Positions 25,995-34,069 of a stretch of 64,000 nucleotides of DNA are shown here, one piece after another. The stretch's first letter is position 1. Each line of letters starts with the position of its first letter. The notes under the pieces are model-generated. The model worked only from the letters and a program-made list of their open reading frames with translations. It was not told where the DNA came from and ran no database searches. A program made the translations under genes and the position numbers. The stretch is taken from the NCBI RefSeq assembly GCF_900167025.1, contig NZ_FUXC01000006.1, positions 1 through 64,000 on the forward strand. The letters run 5' to 3'. This DNA is from Treponema berlinense. Its GTDB lineage: Bacteria > Spirochaetota > Spirochaetia > Treponematales > Treponemataceae.

Positions 25995-26882
25995 ATGGCT
26001 TCGATTCGTGAACGCTATGGTGATAAGTTTAAAGAACTTGCAAATTTTTCGCATGCTGCTGCAAAAATTGATACTACAAATGTTTATCAAAAGGCAAATC
26101 CTAACACAAAAAAACTGATGGATAAGTTGATTTCGGACAATATGGCAGAAGGAAGCCGTCTTGAGGGTGTAGAAAACTTCAAGGCTTTTTTGGCTGCGAT
26201 TAAGTCTGGAAAAAGCGGACTTATCTTGATGGAACATTATGCAAATACCGACTTGCCTGGTCTTATCTGGCTGCTTGAAAATTCTGACGATCCTGACTGC
26301 CGCGAGCTTGGCGGTAAAGTAGTTGCCATTGCAGGAATGAAACTCAACGAAGCAGATCCAATGGTTCGTGCTTTTGCAGAAAGTTTTACCCGCGTTGTAA
26401 TTTATCCGACACGCTCACTTGATTCTGCTACAAAAACTGCCGCTTCTCAGGAAGAAATCGAGGCAGAAACAAAAAAGGCCCGTGCAATCAACCTTGCCGC
26501 AATGCACGCAATGGACAAATGCAAGCGCAACGGAGAAGCGATTCTTGTTTTTCCTTCAGGAACACGCTATCGTCCTGGAAAACCAGAAACGAAACGCGGC
26601 TTAAAAGAAATCGACAGTTATCTGAGAATGTTCGACGTTATGCTTTTGGTTTCTATCGACGGAATGATTTTAAAATTCAATCCAGACAACATGAACGATA
26701 TGCTCGCCGAAGAGTGTGCTCCAGCGGTTTGCATTTACAAGGCAAGTCCTGTAATCGAATGCAAGCCTTTCCGTAAAGAGTATCTTGCTTCTTTGCCGGA
26801 AGACTGCCCGGATCCAAAACAGGCGATGATCGACCACGTTATGGAATATCTTGAAAAACAGCACAACGAAATAAAAAAATAA
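25995..26882 (+). CDS. Glycerolipid acyltransferase (PlsB/PlsC-like)
   Basis: This soluble 295-residue acyltransferase has the HX4D catalytic motif as HYANTD within LILMEHYANTDLPGL. The substrate-binding VFPSGTRYRPG corresponds to the family's FPEGTRS block, with Ser in place of Glu. No strong membrane segment is seen, unlike most PlsC enzymes, and the N-terminal helical region (~60 residues) recalls soluble glycerol-3-phosphate acyltransferases. It probably transfers acyl groups to glycerol phosphate or lysophosphatidate in membrane lipid synthesis. The start follows GAGAGGAAAAA. It is monocistronic by spacing. Confidence 0.78.
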   Translation: MASIRERYGDKFKELANFSHAAAKIDTTNVYQKANPNTKKLMDKLISDNMAEGSRLEGVENFKAFLAAIKSGKSGLILMEHYANTDLPGLIWLLENSDDPDCRELGGKVVAIAGMKLNEADPMVRAFAESFTRVVIYPTRSLDSATKTAASQEEIEAETKKARAINLAAMHAMDKCKRNGEAILVFPSGTRYRPGKPETKRGLKEIDSYLRMFDVMLLVSIDGMILKFNPDNMNDMLAEECAPAVCIYKASPVIECKPFRKEYLASLPEDCPDPKQAMIDHVMEYLEKQHNEIKK

Positions 26883-26946
26883 GTGCCGGTTAAAAACGCA
26901 GGACTTCCAGACTTTTATAAGCAATTTTTGCTTTGGAAGTTCTGCG

Positions 26947-28941
26947 TTAATTTTTTTTATTCAGAATTTCGGCACGCTGCAAAAGTCCCATTTTTTTTGC
27001 AGGTTTTTCGGTTTTTGCCGGAGTTTCAGTTTTTTCTGCCGGAGTAGATTCGTAAACGGTTTTTGGAGAACTTCCTGCTTTTACGGTTACGGCAGTTGAT
27101 TTTCCTTTGCAAAGTTCAATAAATTCGCTGATTCTTGAAGAATAGAATTCAATTCCGGACTTCCAGAAATCTATGCTTGTAATGTCAAATCCTGCTTTTT
27201 TGCACAATTCCTCGCAGTTCATGCTTCCGGTCAAACTTAAAATTTGCTTGTAAGTTTCTGCAAAGCTTTTTCCTTCTTTTAAATATCTTTGATAAAGCGC
27301 AACTGCAAAAAGTTGTCCAAACGCGTACGGAAAGTTGTAAAAATCAAGGCCTGTCGAATAATAATGGCTTTTTACCGCCCACATATATTCGTGGCGTTCG
27401 GAATTTAAGCCTTTTCCGTAAGATTTTTCCTGAGCTTCGCGCATAATTCTGCAAAAATCCTGAGCGTTTAATTCGCCTTTTGCGCGTTCTTCAAAAACTT
27501 TTTTTTCAAAATAAAAGCGGCATAAAATATCGACAAGAACCTGGCTTACGTCCTGTAAATCGAGGTCTAAAAGTTGCAGCCGGTCTTTTTCGCCGCATTT
27601 TTTGAGCATGTCTTGTTTTACGATTGTTTCTGCAAAGGTTGAAGCAGTTTCTGCAAGCGTCATTGGATAACTGAAAAAATCAACGGATTTTCCTTTTAAG
27701 CAGGAAAAATGGTATGCGTGGCCGATTTCGTGGGCAAGAGTTACAATGTCGCTAAAACTGCCTGTAAAATTTGTCATGATTCTGCTTTGGTGGCCAAGTG
27801 CAAAATCCTCATCGTATGCTCCGCCGACTTTTCCGGGGCGGACTTCTGCATCAATCCAGTTATTTTGGAAAACTTTTTTTGCAAAATTTCCCATATTTTC
27901 CGAAAAACTGCTGTAGCGTTCGATAACGTAATTTTCGGCTTCTTCAAATGTCCACTTTTTTGAGAGCAGGGAATTTTCGTTTTTTGTTTTGTCTTGTTCC
28001 AAAACTTCCATTGGCGCAAAAAGATCGTAAAAAGCCAGTCCTTTTTCTGCTTTGCCGTTTATGTATTTTGGCGTGCTTGCCGTAAGATTGTTTTTTCGTA
28101 AAAAATCTGCCTTTGCGTTAAAATATTTTCGCCATTCCGGAAGACTTTTTTCAATCGCCTTGATCAAGGCGTTTAGCGTTTTTTTGTCCATTCGGCTCGA
28201 AAAAAGAGTTCGGTCAACTGGTTTTTTCCATTTTCGCTGCTTGTTGAGGGTTAAAGTTTCGCCTTTTAAATTGTTCAGGCAGGCGGCAAAAGCGATTTCG
28301 TTTTGTTTTAAGAGCAAAAGTTCTTTTTCGTAGGAAGATTTTCTTAATTTTGAGTCCGCCGAATAAGCGTCGTTTCTAAGTTCGTTAAAAGTTTTTCCGT
28401 CCGCGTCTTTTAGGTTTGAAATTATTTGTTCGTGCAGTCTGTCCCACGCGTCTCCTCCGGTGCGTTGTAAAGAACCAGCCAGATTTTCTTCTTTTGCGGA
28501 CATTTTATGCTTTGATTCTGCAATTTCTTCTTCGATTAAAAAACGGTGCCCGCGATATTCTGGAAAACGTTCAAAAAATTCATCGAGTTTTTTAGAATTT
28601 TTTACGAGAATTGTCTTAAAATCAATATCGATTTTTTTTAGGCGGAGAGCGAGTTCATCAATTAAAGAAATATTGTTTAAAAAAGCGGTGTTTGTTGTAT
28701 CAACTGAATAAATTATGTAAGCGTAGGCTCCAAGGCTTTGTGAAAGTTCGAGAACTCCTTTTTTTGCGTCAAGAAAGCCCTTTAGCCAAAAGCAAAAATT
28801 AAACCGGCTGGAAGTTTTTATAAGGTTTTCGAGTTTTTCCATGCCGGTTTTGTAATTATCAAGAGCCGATTTATATTCGGGACTTTCGATAGAAGAAAAA
28901 ATTGAATCTAAATTCCATCTAGGCGCGTTTAATTTATTCAT
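26947..28941 (-). CDS. pepF: M3-family oligoendopeptidase F
   Basis: PepF is a cytoplasmic zinc peptidase that cuts oligopeptides. The 664-residue protein has the catalytic HEIGH at residues 404-408 in IVTLAHEIGHAYHF and the downstream glutamate ligand in SYPMTLAETASTFAE. The N-terminal ~200 residues are helical, as in the family. An unusual ~45-residue tail after the enzyme (STPAEKTETPAKTEKPAKK) is rich in Pro, Lys and Thr. The start codon is preceded by TAAACT-N6 with no ribosome site. The promoter region also carries an inverted repeat. Confidence 0.9.
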   Translation of the reverse strand: MNKLNAPRWNLDSIFSSIESPEYKSALDNYKTGMEKLENLIKTSSRFNFCFWLKGFLDAKKGVLELSQSLGAYAYIIYSVDTTNTAFLNNISLIDELALRLKKIDIDFKTILVKNSKKLDEFFERFPEYRGHRFLIEEEIAESKHKMSAKEENLAGSLQRTGGDAWDRLHEQIISNLKDADGKTFNELRNDAYSADSKLRKSSYEKELLLLKQNEIAFAACLNNLKGETLTLNKQRKWKKPVDRTLFSSRMDKKTLNALIKAIEKSLPEWRKYFNAKADFLRKNNLTASTPKYINGKAEKGLAFYDLFAPMEVLEQDKTKNENSLLSKKWTFEEAENYVIERYSSFSENMGNFAKKVFQNNWIDAEVRPGKVGGAYDEDFALGHQSRIMTNFTGSFSDIVTLAHEIGHAYHFSCLKGKSVDFFSYPMTLAETASTFAETIVKQDMLKKCGEKDRLQLLDLDLQDVSQVLVDILCRFYFEKKVFEERAKGELNAQDFCRIMREAQEKSYGKGLNSERHEYMWAVKSHYYSTGLDFYNFPYAFGQLFAVALYQRYLKEGKSFAETYKQILSLTGSMNCEELCKKAGFDITSIDFWKSGIEFYSSRISEFIELCKGKSTAVTVKAGSSPKTVYESTPAEKTETPAKTEKPAKKMGLLQRAEILNKKN

Positions 28942-28968
28942 AGAATGAGTTTAACACAAATTCATTCT
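28942..28968 (-). promoter_or_regulatory. pepF leaderless promoter with overlapping inverted repeat
   Basis: TAAACT lies six bases before the pepF ATG on the minus strand. It is bracketed by the inverted repeat AGAATGA...TCATTCT (28942-28948 and 28962-28968), which directly abuts the start codon and could bind a repressor. Confidence 0.4.
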
Positions 28969-28980
28969 ATTTTAAAAGAT

Positions 28981-29832
28981 TTAAAAGAAAATCAAGCCTG
29001 CAATTCCAAGAGGAATCAAATAAGCTGCAAACCATTCAAGCTTGCCTTTTTTTATCAATTTCATTAAAAAAGCGAGAGAAACGTAACCTGCCGCAAAAGC
29101 CGAAATAAATCCAAAAATAACAGGCAAAAGTCCTACAGAAGAACCAAGTTCGCCCAAATCCTTTGCTTCGAGCACAAATGCTCCCAAAATTGCAGGAATA
29201 CTTACGATAAAAGAAAATTCTCCAGCGCTTTGGCGGTCAATTCCTGCAAGCTGTGCTCCGGCAATTGTTGAACCTGAGCGGCTGATTCCCGGCAAAGTCC
29301 CAATTCCCTGCATCAAACCGATAAAAAGCGACTGAAAAACGCCGATTCCCTTTTTTTCGCTGCTCAAAACCTCAGCGCCGCGGTTTTTTTTCTGCCAGAA
29401 ACTGCTAAAAATCAAAAGTGCGGCCGTAACAAGAAAACCTGCGCAGGTAAATTTTATTGGCATTTCTGGAATCAGTTTTGAACTTAAAATTCCCAAAATT
29501 CCTGTCACAAAAGTTGCGCAAATAATCGCAACAATTGTTTTTCGGCCGAGAATGTCGTTTCCAGAAAGCAAATCTTCCGGATCGTTGTCAGAATTTAGCG
29601 GCCGGCGCGCAATCCAGCGTCCAAAGCAGCATAAAAGTTTCCAGATTTTTGCACGGAAAAAAATAACAACGGCAAGCAAGGTCGCAAGGTGAAGAATTAC
29701 ATCGTACAAAAGAGGCACATCGTCCAGCTTAAAAAGAAATTGAGCTACGGCAAGGTGTCCGCTCGACGAAATAGGCAAAAATTCAGCAATTCCCTGTAAA
29801 ATTCCAAGCAAAATCGACTGTAAAACTGACAT
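28981..29832 (-). CDS. uppP: Undecaprenyl-diphosphatase
   Basis: UppP (BacA) removes a phosphate from undecaprenyl pyrophosphate, recycling the lipid carrier for cell-wall and polysaccharide synthesis. The 283-residue protein has about eight membrane segments and both catalytic signatures: LGILQGIAEFLPISSSGHLAVAQ near the N-terminus and PGISRSGSTIAGAQLAGI in the second half. Length is typical. The ribosome site GGAG precedes the start. pepF lies downstream in the same direction, 39 bases away, but pepF seems to have its own promoter. Confidence 0.95.
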   Translation of the reverse strand: MSVLQSILLGILQGIAEFLPISSSGHLAVAQFLFKLDDVPLLYDVILHLATLLAVVIFFRAKIWKLLCCFGRWIARRPLNSDNDPEDLLSGNDILGRKTIVAIICATFVTGILGILSSKLIPEMPIKFTCAGFLVTAALLIFSSFWQKKNRGAEVLSSEKKGIGVFQSLFIGLMQGIGTLPGISRSGSTIAGAQLAGIDRQSAGEFSFIVSIPAILGAFVLEAKDLGELGSSVGLLPVIFGFISAFAAGYVSLAFLMKLIKKGKLEWFAAYLIPLGIAGLIFF

Positions 29833-29961
29833 TTTTAGATCTCCATATTTTTTGTTTTGGGCAACTCTAAAAGCAAAAATTTCAGAGGCATTTTTATTTT
29901 TTATTCTATAAAAAAATAAGTGTTTTGTTTAGGCAAATTTAATTTTTATTTTATTTCGGGC

Positions 29962-30049
29962 GGCTTTTTACTTCGCTTTGCTGCGTAAAAACCGGGCTAT
30001 TCGCCATTATCATTCTAAAAAAGCCGGGTAAATTCCCCGGTTTTTTTAG
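29962..30049. terminator. Two hairpins including esterase terminator
   Basis: A stem GGCTTTTTAC/GTAAAAACC (29962-29971/29985-29993) is followed by a 14-bp stem CTAAAAAAGCCGGG/CCCGGTTTTTTTAG (30015-30028/30036-30049). The second contains the esterase stop codon in one arm and a T-run in the other, so it can end minus-strand transcription. The first shares its arms with a hairpin at ~1907-1925, where the inner segment is inverted (GCTGCTTTGC against GCAGCAAAGC). Confidence 0.6.
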
Positions 30050-30909
30050 AACGCCTTCGGCGTGGCTACTATCCCTGCCGCAGATGTTATAAAATTGACA
30101 AACATTTGTGGCCAAAGTTGTGCCGGAGTGTTTTCTGCAAGCGCAAGTCCGTGTTCGCCTTCCTTAAAAAGATGATATTCAAATTCAATTCCGGCATCTT
30201 TGAGGCTTTTTGCAAAAACCAATGTATTTTCTGCCGGAACTGCCTTGTCTGTGCGCGTGTGCCAGACAAAAGTTTTAGGAAAATCTTTGGAAATGTGTTT
30301 TTCGAGAGAAACAGCATCGCGGATCAGTTCTTCAGAATTTTTATTTTCTGGATTTTGAGTGAATGTCTTCTTGCAAAGTTCAATCCGTTCGTCTTCCGTT
30401 AAATTTTCGGTTAGACGCTGGATTGAGCCTTCGTGGCAAATTTTTTTGTCGGCAGAAATTACCGGATAGCAAAGGCATAGCGCGTCTGGGCGGATTTGCT
30501 CTGGCAGTAAAATTTTACCGTCGAGGGTAAGATTTTGCAAAAGAGGAGTGTTCCAGAAACAGCCAAGGCTTGCGCAAAGGTGTCCGCCCGCACTGAATCC
30601 GCAGAGATAAATTTTTTGAGAATCGATATTCCATTCATCGGAATTTTTCTTAATAAAAGCAACCGCTCTTGCCAGGTCAAAAAGCGCCTCAGGAAATTTG
30701 AACGGTGCAAGTGTGTAATAAAGCACTGCCGACGAAAATCCCAGGGAATTCCAGAAAAGAGCAATGGTTTCCTGTTCTTTTTTTCCAAAATGGTTGTAGC
30801 CGCCGCCTGGAACAACCAGAATAAAAGGATTTTTTTTCTGATTTTCTAAAATATAAGGAGCAATACTGGCCTTTGAAGGCGGACATAATTCAATTTTTTC
30901 GTGATTCAT
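30046..30909 (-). CDS. Alpha/beta-hydrolase, acetyl-esterase-like
   Basis: This cytoplasmic 287-residue alpha/beta hydrolase has the oxyanion motif PGGGYNHF, the nucleophile elbow CGFSAGGHL, a likely acid in HTRTDKAVPAENT and the catalytic His in KEGEHGLAL. It resembles the BD-FAE/xylan-deacetylating group that acts on sugar esters after uptake. No signal peptide is present. The ATG is preceded by a perfect TATAAT six bases upstream, without a ribosome site, so the message is probably leaderless. Together with the CE12-like lipoproteins at 50-54 kb it suggests use of acetylated plant polysaccharides. Confidence 0.82.
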   Translation of the reverse strand: MNHEKIELCPPSKASIAPYILENQKKNPFILVVPGGGYNHFGKKEQETIALFWNSLGFSSAVLYYTLAPFKFPEALFDLARAVAFIKKNSDEWNIDSQKIYLCGFSAGGHLCASLGCFWNTPLLQNLTLDGKILLPEQIRPDALCLCYPVISADKKICHEGSIQRLTENLTEDERIELCKKTFTQNPENKNSEELIRDAVSLEKHISKDFPKTFVWHTRTDKAVPAENTLVFAKSLKDAGIEFEYHLFKEGEHGLALAENTPAQLWPQMFVNFITSAAGIVATPKAF

Positions 30910-30915
30910 AATAAT

Positions 30916-30921
30916 ATTATA
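30916..30921 (-). promoter_or_regulatory. -10 element of a leaderless promoter (esterase)
   Basis: TATAAT on the minus strand is separated from the esterase ATG by exactly six bases (ATTATT). The sequence just upstream is the T-run of the small-RNA terminator. Confidence 0.5.
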
Positions 30922-30932
30922 AAAAGCGGTTT

Positions 30933-31008
30933 AAAAAGAAAAAAGGGCTACTGAAGGAGGAAAAAAAGTAGCCCTTTGTGAATCGTTTTTGTTATATTTC
31001 TTGCTGCT
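30933..31008 (-). ncRNA. Candidate small RNA with CCUCC loop
   Basis: A minus-strand promoter, TTGCAT (31038-31043), 17-base spacer, TATTTT (31015-31020), would start a ~75-base RNA near 31008. It ends at a strong intrinsic terminator: stem AAAGGGCTACT/AGTAGCCCTTT (30942-30952/30967-30977), then a T-rich tract. The 14-base terminator loop reads UUUUUUCCUCCUUC on the RNA, complementary to Shine-Dalgarno sequences. No ORF fits the transcript. It could alternatively be an attenuated leader of the esterase gene, though that gene has its own -10 downstream. Confidence 0.45.
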
Positions 31009-31111
31009 GATAATAAAATATAACTTTGCAGGATTTTATGCAATTGAATTTTAAGAAAATTTACTGAAAAATCGCTGGAATAACGCATTTTTTATGAAAA
31101 AGCTTGAAAAC

Positions 31112-31154
31112 TTTGCGGTTTTGTTGAAAAATACCTGAAGATTTTGCGGTTTTT
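31112..31154 (+). promoter_or_regulatory. Direct repeats upstream of mtnN
   Basis: TTTGCGGTTTT occurs at 31112-31122 and 31143-31154, 31 bases apart start to start, about three helical turns, ahead of the mtnN ribosome site (GGAGG at ~31174). They could be activator or repressor sites for the mtnN-luxS operon. Nothing else in 31044-31185 is recognisable. Confidence 0.35.
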
Positions 31155-31185
31155 ACGGTAATTTGAAATTCATTGGAGGTTAAAA

Positions 31186-31899
31186 ATGGAAAAAATTGGA
31201 ATTATTGGTGCAATGCAAATTGAAATCGACTGGTTAAAAAATTTAATGGCAAAAGAAGGTTCGGCAAAAACTGTTTGTGCCGGCGGTCTTGATTTTGAAA
31301 CTGGAAAAATTCACGGAAAAGAAGTTGTTGTCGTTCGTTCCGGAGTTGGAAAAGTAAACGCCGCATTGTGCGCTCAGAGGCTTATTCTTCAGTTCAACTG
31401 TACAAATATAATCAATACGGGAATTGCCGGAGCTATGGCTGAAGGTCTCGGTGTTTTGGATTTTGTAGTTTCGAGCGATGCGGTTTATCACGATATGGAC
31501 GCAACTGGATTTGGTTACAAAATCGGTCAAATTCCGCAGATGCCGGTTTATTCGTTCGAGGCAGACAAAAAAATGGTTCTTGCTGTAAAAAAAGCATTTG
31601 AAAATTGCGAAGAATCAAAAGGCCACAAAATGATTGAAGGAAGAATTGCCACAGGCGATCAGTTTATTTCTGAAAAAACTCTCAAGGCAAAAATAGCGGA
31701 AAATGTTTCTCCTGCGTGCGTTGAGATGGAAGGATGTGCAATTGCCCAAGCTTGCTGGCTCAATAAAACGCCTTTTGTAATTATCCGTTGTATGAGCGAT
31801 ATGGCGGACGATTTAAGTTCAAATGGCTATGAATTTAATGAGGGGATTGCCGCTCAATTGAGTGCCCAGGTAGTTGAAAAACTTATTGAAGCAATATAA
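31186..31899 (+). CDS. mtnN: 5'-methylthioadenosine/S-adenosylhomocysteine nucleosidase
   Basis: MtnN (Pfs) removes adenine from S-adenosylhomocysteine, giving S-ribosylhomocysteine for LuxS, and from methylthioadenosine. The 237-residue protein begins KIGIIGAMQIEIDWL, with the catalytic-base Glu in that segment. It contains the phosphorylase-fold INTGIAGAMAEGLG, the ribose-binding VEMEGCAIAQACW and the conserved Asp in RCMSDMADD. Length and order are typical. The start follows GGAGGTTAAAA. luxS follows 46 bases later, which completes the detoxification branch of the activated methyl cycle. Confidence 0.96.
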   Translation: MEKIGIIGAMQIEIDWLKNLMAKEGSAKTVCAGGLDFETGKIHGKEVVVVRSGVGKVNAALCAQRLILQFNCTNIINTGIAGAMAEGLGVLDFVVSSDAVYHDMDATGFGYKIGQIPQMPVYSFEADKKMVLAVKKAFENCEESKGHKMIEGRIATGDQFISEKTLKAKIAENVSPACVEMEGCAIAQACWLNKTPFVIIRCMSDMADDLSSNGYEFNEGIAAQLSAQVVEKLIEAI

Positions 31900-31945
31900 A
31901 ATCGCGCTATTAAAGTTTTTTTTCTTTATTAAGGGGCATTTCTAA

Positions 31946-32428
31946 ATGGAATTAAAAAAATACAAGGTAGACAGTTTTAATTTGGACCACAGAAAAGTGG
32001 TTGCCCCTTATGTTCGCGTCGCTGCAAAAAAACAGGGTGAAAAAGGCGACGTCGTAACAAAATTTGATGTGCGTGTTTGTCAGCCAAACAAAGAATTTAT
32101 GAATACAGGCGCCTTGCATACAATGGAACATATCATTGCTGAATATTTGCGGGATGAAATTCCTGGTGTAATTGATTTTTCACCGATGGGCTGCCGCACA
32201 GGTTTTTATCTTACTGTCTGGGGAGACGTTGATGAAGAATACATTGCAAGTCATTTAATCCCTGTTTTTAAAAAAGTTATTGACTGGACTGGCGAAATTC
32301 CTGCTGCCAACGAAATTCAGTGCGGAAACTACCGAGACATGGATTTGGAAGGTGCAAAAAAATTTGCAAAAAAATGGATTGAGGGAATCAGCAAAAAAGG
32401 TTGGAGTGCTTTTCCTGACTGGCTGTAA
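31946..32428 (+). CDS. luxS: S-ribosylhomocysteine lyase (AI-2 synthase)
   Basis: LuxS cleaves S-ribosylhomocysteine to homocysteine and DPD, the AI-2 precursor. The metal site is intact: His58 and His62 in LHTMEHIIAEY and Cys126 in EIQCGNYRDMD. The catalytic Cys83 is present in SPMGCRTGFY. The 160-residue length is usual. mtnN lies upstream and the DUF1538 membrane gene starts 27 bases downstream, so luxS sits inside a longer transcript. Confidence 0.97.
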   Translation: MELKKYKVDSFNLDHRKVVAPYVRVAAKKQGEKGDVVTKFDVRVCQPNKEFMNTGALHTMEHIIAEYLRDEIPGVIDFSPMGCRTGFYLTVWGDVDEEYIASHLIPVFKKVIDWTGEIPAANEIQCGNYRDMDLEGAKKFAKKWIEGISKKGWSAFPDWL

Positions 32429-32455
32429 AATTTTTTCCGCTGGGGGTCTACTTAA

Positions 32456-34069
32456 GTGAACTTTTATCTAAAACTTAAAGAGACTATTTTTTCTGTAGCG
32501 CCAATTATGCTTTTGGTGCTTTTATTGGGTGTAACGATTGCACCTTTGGGTGGTCAGCTTTTGCTTCAGTTTATGCTGGGCGGAGTTATGGTCATTATTG
32601 GACTCGCCATTTTTCTTTTGGGCGTTGATATTGGGATTATTCCCGTCGGCGAGCGTAGTGGAGCAGCCCTTACTTCAAAGCGGAATTTACCGCTTCTTTT
32701 GATTGCCGCATTTTTTATCGGTTTTATCGTAACAATTGCAGAACCCGACATTCAGGTTTTGGCAGATCAAGTTCGTAAAATCGAATCTTCTGTTTCAAAA
32801 TGGGGATTGATTATTGCGATCGCAGCAGGCGTTGGTCTTTTTGTTGCATTTGGAATTATGCGCGTAATTCTTTCAATTCCTCTCAGATTGATTTTAATAA
32901 TTTCTTATATAGCAGTTTTTGGTCTTGCAGGTTTTGCGCCTCAGGCTTTGCAGGGAGTTGCTTTTGACTCCGGCGGTGCAACAACCGGTCCAATGACAGT
33001 TCCGTTTATTTTGGCGCTTGGTGTCGGAGTTGCGGCTGTCCGTAGAAAAACTCTTCAGAATTCTGAAAAAAATTCCATGGACAATGACGGAAGTTTTGGT
33101 CTTACTGGAATCGCATCTGTCGGTCCAGTTTTGGCGGTTATTATTTTTGCGATTGTAATTTCAAAAATAAATGGAGGAATCGGAGCTGCTGAAAGCGTTG
33201 ATTCTGGTTCTGAAGAAGAGATTGCTGTCGGACTTTCTGTTGTTTTTGCACATCTCCCGGCAATTGCAAAAGAAGTTGTTTCTGCGCTGGCTCCTTTGGC
33301 TGCAATGGCAGTATTTTTCCAGATTACGCTTATAAAAATGCCGCCAATGCAGGTTGTCCGCATGATTCGCGGTTTTGTTCTGAGTTTTATTGGTCTGGTT
33401 ATTTTTTTGGGCGGTGCTCAGGGCGGTTTTATGCCTGTCGGTCAGGAACTTGGAGTTTTGCTTGGAAAACTTGCTGCAAATTCGGGCGACGTTTTGATTT
33501 CGAGCACAAGCAACGGAATAACCAAAACTCTCTTTGTAATTCCTAAAATTGTCGGTCCGATTGTCCTTATTTTAATCGGCTGTATTTTTGGAGCAGTTGT
33601 TGTTTGCGCCGAGCCTGCGGTTTGGGTTTTGACGGATCAGGTTGAAGAAATTTCTGGCGGAATGATTAGAAGAAAAGTAATTCTCGTTGCGTTGAGCGCC
33701 GGAGTTGCAATTTCAATCGGAATTTCAATGGCGAGAGTTTTATATGGCTTTAGCCTTTGGTTTATTCTTATTCCTGGATATGTGATTGCGCTTGCGCTTT
33801 CTTTCTGGTGTCCAAAACTTTTTACAGGAATTGCTTTTGACTCTGGTGGAGTTGCAAGCGGACCTATGACAAGCACATTTATTCTTTCTCTTACGATTGG
33901 CGTAGGTCATGCGGTAAATGCAGGTTCTGCGAGCGAAGCATTTGGTGTAATTGCTCTTGTTGCAATGACTCCGCTTATTGCGATTCAAATTCTTGGAATT
34001 GTATTTAAGGTAAAAACAAATTCTCATAAAAAAATGGAACAAACTGAACTTCTGGAGGAAAAGGCATGA
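32456..34069 (+). CDS. DUF1538-family membrane protein with internal duplication
   Basis: The 537-residue protein has about 12-14 hydrophobic segments and no signal peptide. Two halves repeat the same landmarks: LGVDIGIIPVGE / LGGAQGGFMPVGQE, AEPDIQVLADQV / AEPAVWVLTDQV, and FDSGGATTGPMT...FILALGVGV / FDSGGVASGPMT...FILSLTIGV. This matches DUF1538 proteins, an uncharacterised membrane family that I take to be transporters. The conserved acidic EP and DSGG loops in each half look like paired substrate or ion sites. The start is GTG after a GGGGG site. The last four bases overlap the PII-like gene (ATGA), a sign of tight coupling. Confidence 0.85.
   Translation: MNFYLKLKETIFSVAPIMLLVLLLGVTIAPLGGQLLLQFMLGGVMVIIGLAIFLLGVDIGIIPVGERSGAALTSKRNLPLLLIAAFFIGFIVTIAEPDIQVLADQVRKIESSVSKWGLIIAIAAGVGLFVAFGIMRVILSIPLRLILIISYIAVFGLAGFAPQALQGVAFDSGGATTGPMTVPFILALGVGVAAVRRKTLQNSEKNSMDNDGSFGLTGIASVGPVLAVIIFAIVISKINGGIGAAESVDSGSEEEIAVGLSVVFAHLPAIAKEVVSALAPLAAMAVFFQITLIKMPPMQVVRMIRGFVLSFIGLVIFLGGAQGGFMPVGQELGVLLGKLAANSGDVLISSTSNGITKTLFVIPKIVGPIVLILIGCIFGAVVVCAEPAVWVLTDQVEEISGGMIRRKVILVALSAGVAISIGISMARVLYGFSLWFILIPGYVIALALSFWCPKLFTGIAFDSGGVASGPMTSTFILSLTIGVGHAVNAGSASEAFGVIALVAMTPLIAIQILGIVFKVKTNSHKKMEQTELLEEKA

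Noticed and set aside
30978-31185. A possible SAH or SAM riboswitch before mtnN-luxS
   Set aside because: The plus strand has no stable stems or pseudoknot-like pairing next to the start; only direct repeats are visible.
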